Assembly (NCBI GenBank): GCA_947442095.1
Contig: CANEVG010000223.1
Span: 1-6,219, forward strand
Length of the DNA: 6,219 nt
Reading direction: 5' to 3'
From: Sphingomonadaceae bacterium
GTDB lineage: Bacteria > Pseudomonadota > Alphaproteobacteria > Sphingomonadales > Sphingomonadaceae
Position 1 is the stretch's first letter. Each line of letters begins with the position of its first letter. The position numbers and the translations under genes were made by a program. Shown here in pieces: positions 5,969 through 6,219 of this stretch. The notes under the pieces are model-generated. The model made no database searches and had not been told where the DNA came from. It was given only the letters and a program-made list of their open reading frames with translations.

Positions 5969-6088
5969 TCTTGTCGCACCAAGTCTTCGGCTGATGCCGC
6001 GCGGATCGTAAAGTCATTGACTTTTGTCGCGTTCCGATGATGCCTATCCTCCGGATCGCATACAATCCAGGGATAACCCGGAACGACA

Positions 6089-6219
6089 ATGGACGACGCA
6101 AGCCGCGCCGTGGCTGAGGACGGCGGAAGCTATATGGGATTAGGAGATCACATGCAGGGCGATGCGTCGTCTGGCACAGACCACGACATTGCCCAGTCGG
6201 CTGTACCTGTTGCCCCAGC
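6089..6219 (+). CDS. N-terminus of an unidentified acidic protein, cut by the window edge
   Basis: An open frame runs from ATG 6089 through the right edge (43 codons visible). It begins MDDASRAVAEDGGSYMGLGD and continues in frame through a second ATG at 6152 (MQGDASSGTDHDIAQSAVPV). The visible part is acidic, rich in Ala, Ser, Asp and Gly, and without a signal peptide or membrane helix, so it looks like a disordered N-terminal extension. ATG 6152 has AGGAG 5 bases upstream and may be the real start; ATG 6089 has only a weak site. It lies 120 bases after ptsP. An N-terminus of this kind can precede an HTH or RodZ-like domain in sphingomonads, but nothing visible proves it. The stretch 5969-6088 holds no gene that I see. 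Confidence 0.6.
   Translation, partial: MDDASRAVAEDGGSYMGLGDHMQGDASSGTDHDIAQSAVPVAP
6142..6146 (+). promoter_or_regulatory. Shine-Dalgarno favouring the internal start at 6152
   Basis: AGGAG is followed by 5 bases and ATG 6152. It lies inside the longer reading of the frame from 6089, so it either marks the true start or is a coincidence within codons. Confidence 0.45.

Noticed and set aside
6017..6050. TTGACT ... TATCCT as a promoter for the right-edge gene
   Set aside because: The -35 element is good, but the only -10-like sequence is 22 bases away, too far for a sigma70 promoter; TTGTCG with a 15-base spacer to the same -10 is too short and weak.

Overview
The window looks like chromosomal DNA of an alphaproteobacterium, most likely a sphingomonad (Novosphingobium, Sphingobium or Sphingopyxis type). 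The evidence is the high-GC codon use, a DUF1465/RcdA-family protein (an alphaproteobacterial family), and the run DUF1465 - YdcH-like - YdcH-like - GAF-containing ptsP, which I recall from sphingomonad genomes but could not check. I see no tRNA, rRNA, CRISPR array, insertion sequence or phage gene.

Layout. Positions 1-3035 are read on the minus strand. In transcription order they hold a 69-aa YdcH/DUF465-family protein (3035-2826), an RcdA/DUF1465-family protein (2687-2190), a metallo-beta-lactamase-fold hydrolase (2114-1155), a DUF4230 membrane-anchored protein overlapping it by 19 bases (1173-511), and a multi-pass membrane protein that runs off the left edge (442-1). The membrane protein is interrupted by two mutually compensating frameshifts. 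From 3335 everything is on the plus strand: a second, 55-aa YdcH-like gene (3335-3502), ptsP encoding enzyme I of the nitrogen PTS (3689-5968), and the start of an unidentified gene that leaves the right edge (from 6089 or 6152).

The 299-base divergent region 3036-3334 holds a good sigma70-like promoter for the minus-strand genes (TTGTCA, 17 bases, TATCTT), a GANTC site just upstream of its -35 element, and a GC-rich stem-loop in the leader of the second YdcH-like gene. A bulged 15-bp hairpin lies between that gene and ptsP.

How the genes may work together. PtsP is the first kinase of PTS-Ntr and, in related bacteria, senses glutamine through its GAF domain. RcdA is known from Caulobacter as a ClpXP adaptor for degradation of the cell-cycle regulator CtrA. 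Their proximity, separated only by two small related helical proteins read in opposite directions, suggests a link between nitrogen status and the cell cycle, but this is inference. The other minus-strand genes are accessory enzymes or envelope proteins with no obvious pathway link. I found no convincing new defence, mobile or biosynthetic system. The observations most worth following are the divergent YdcH pair, the frameshifted membrane gene and several leader hairpins.
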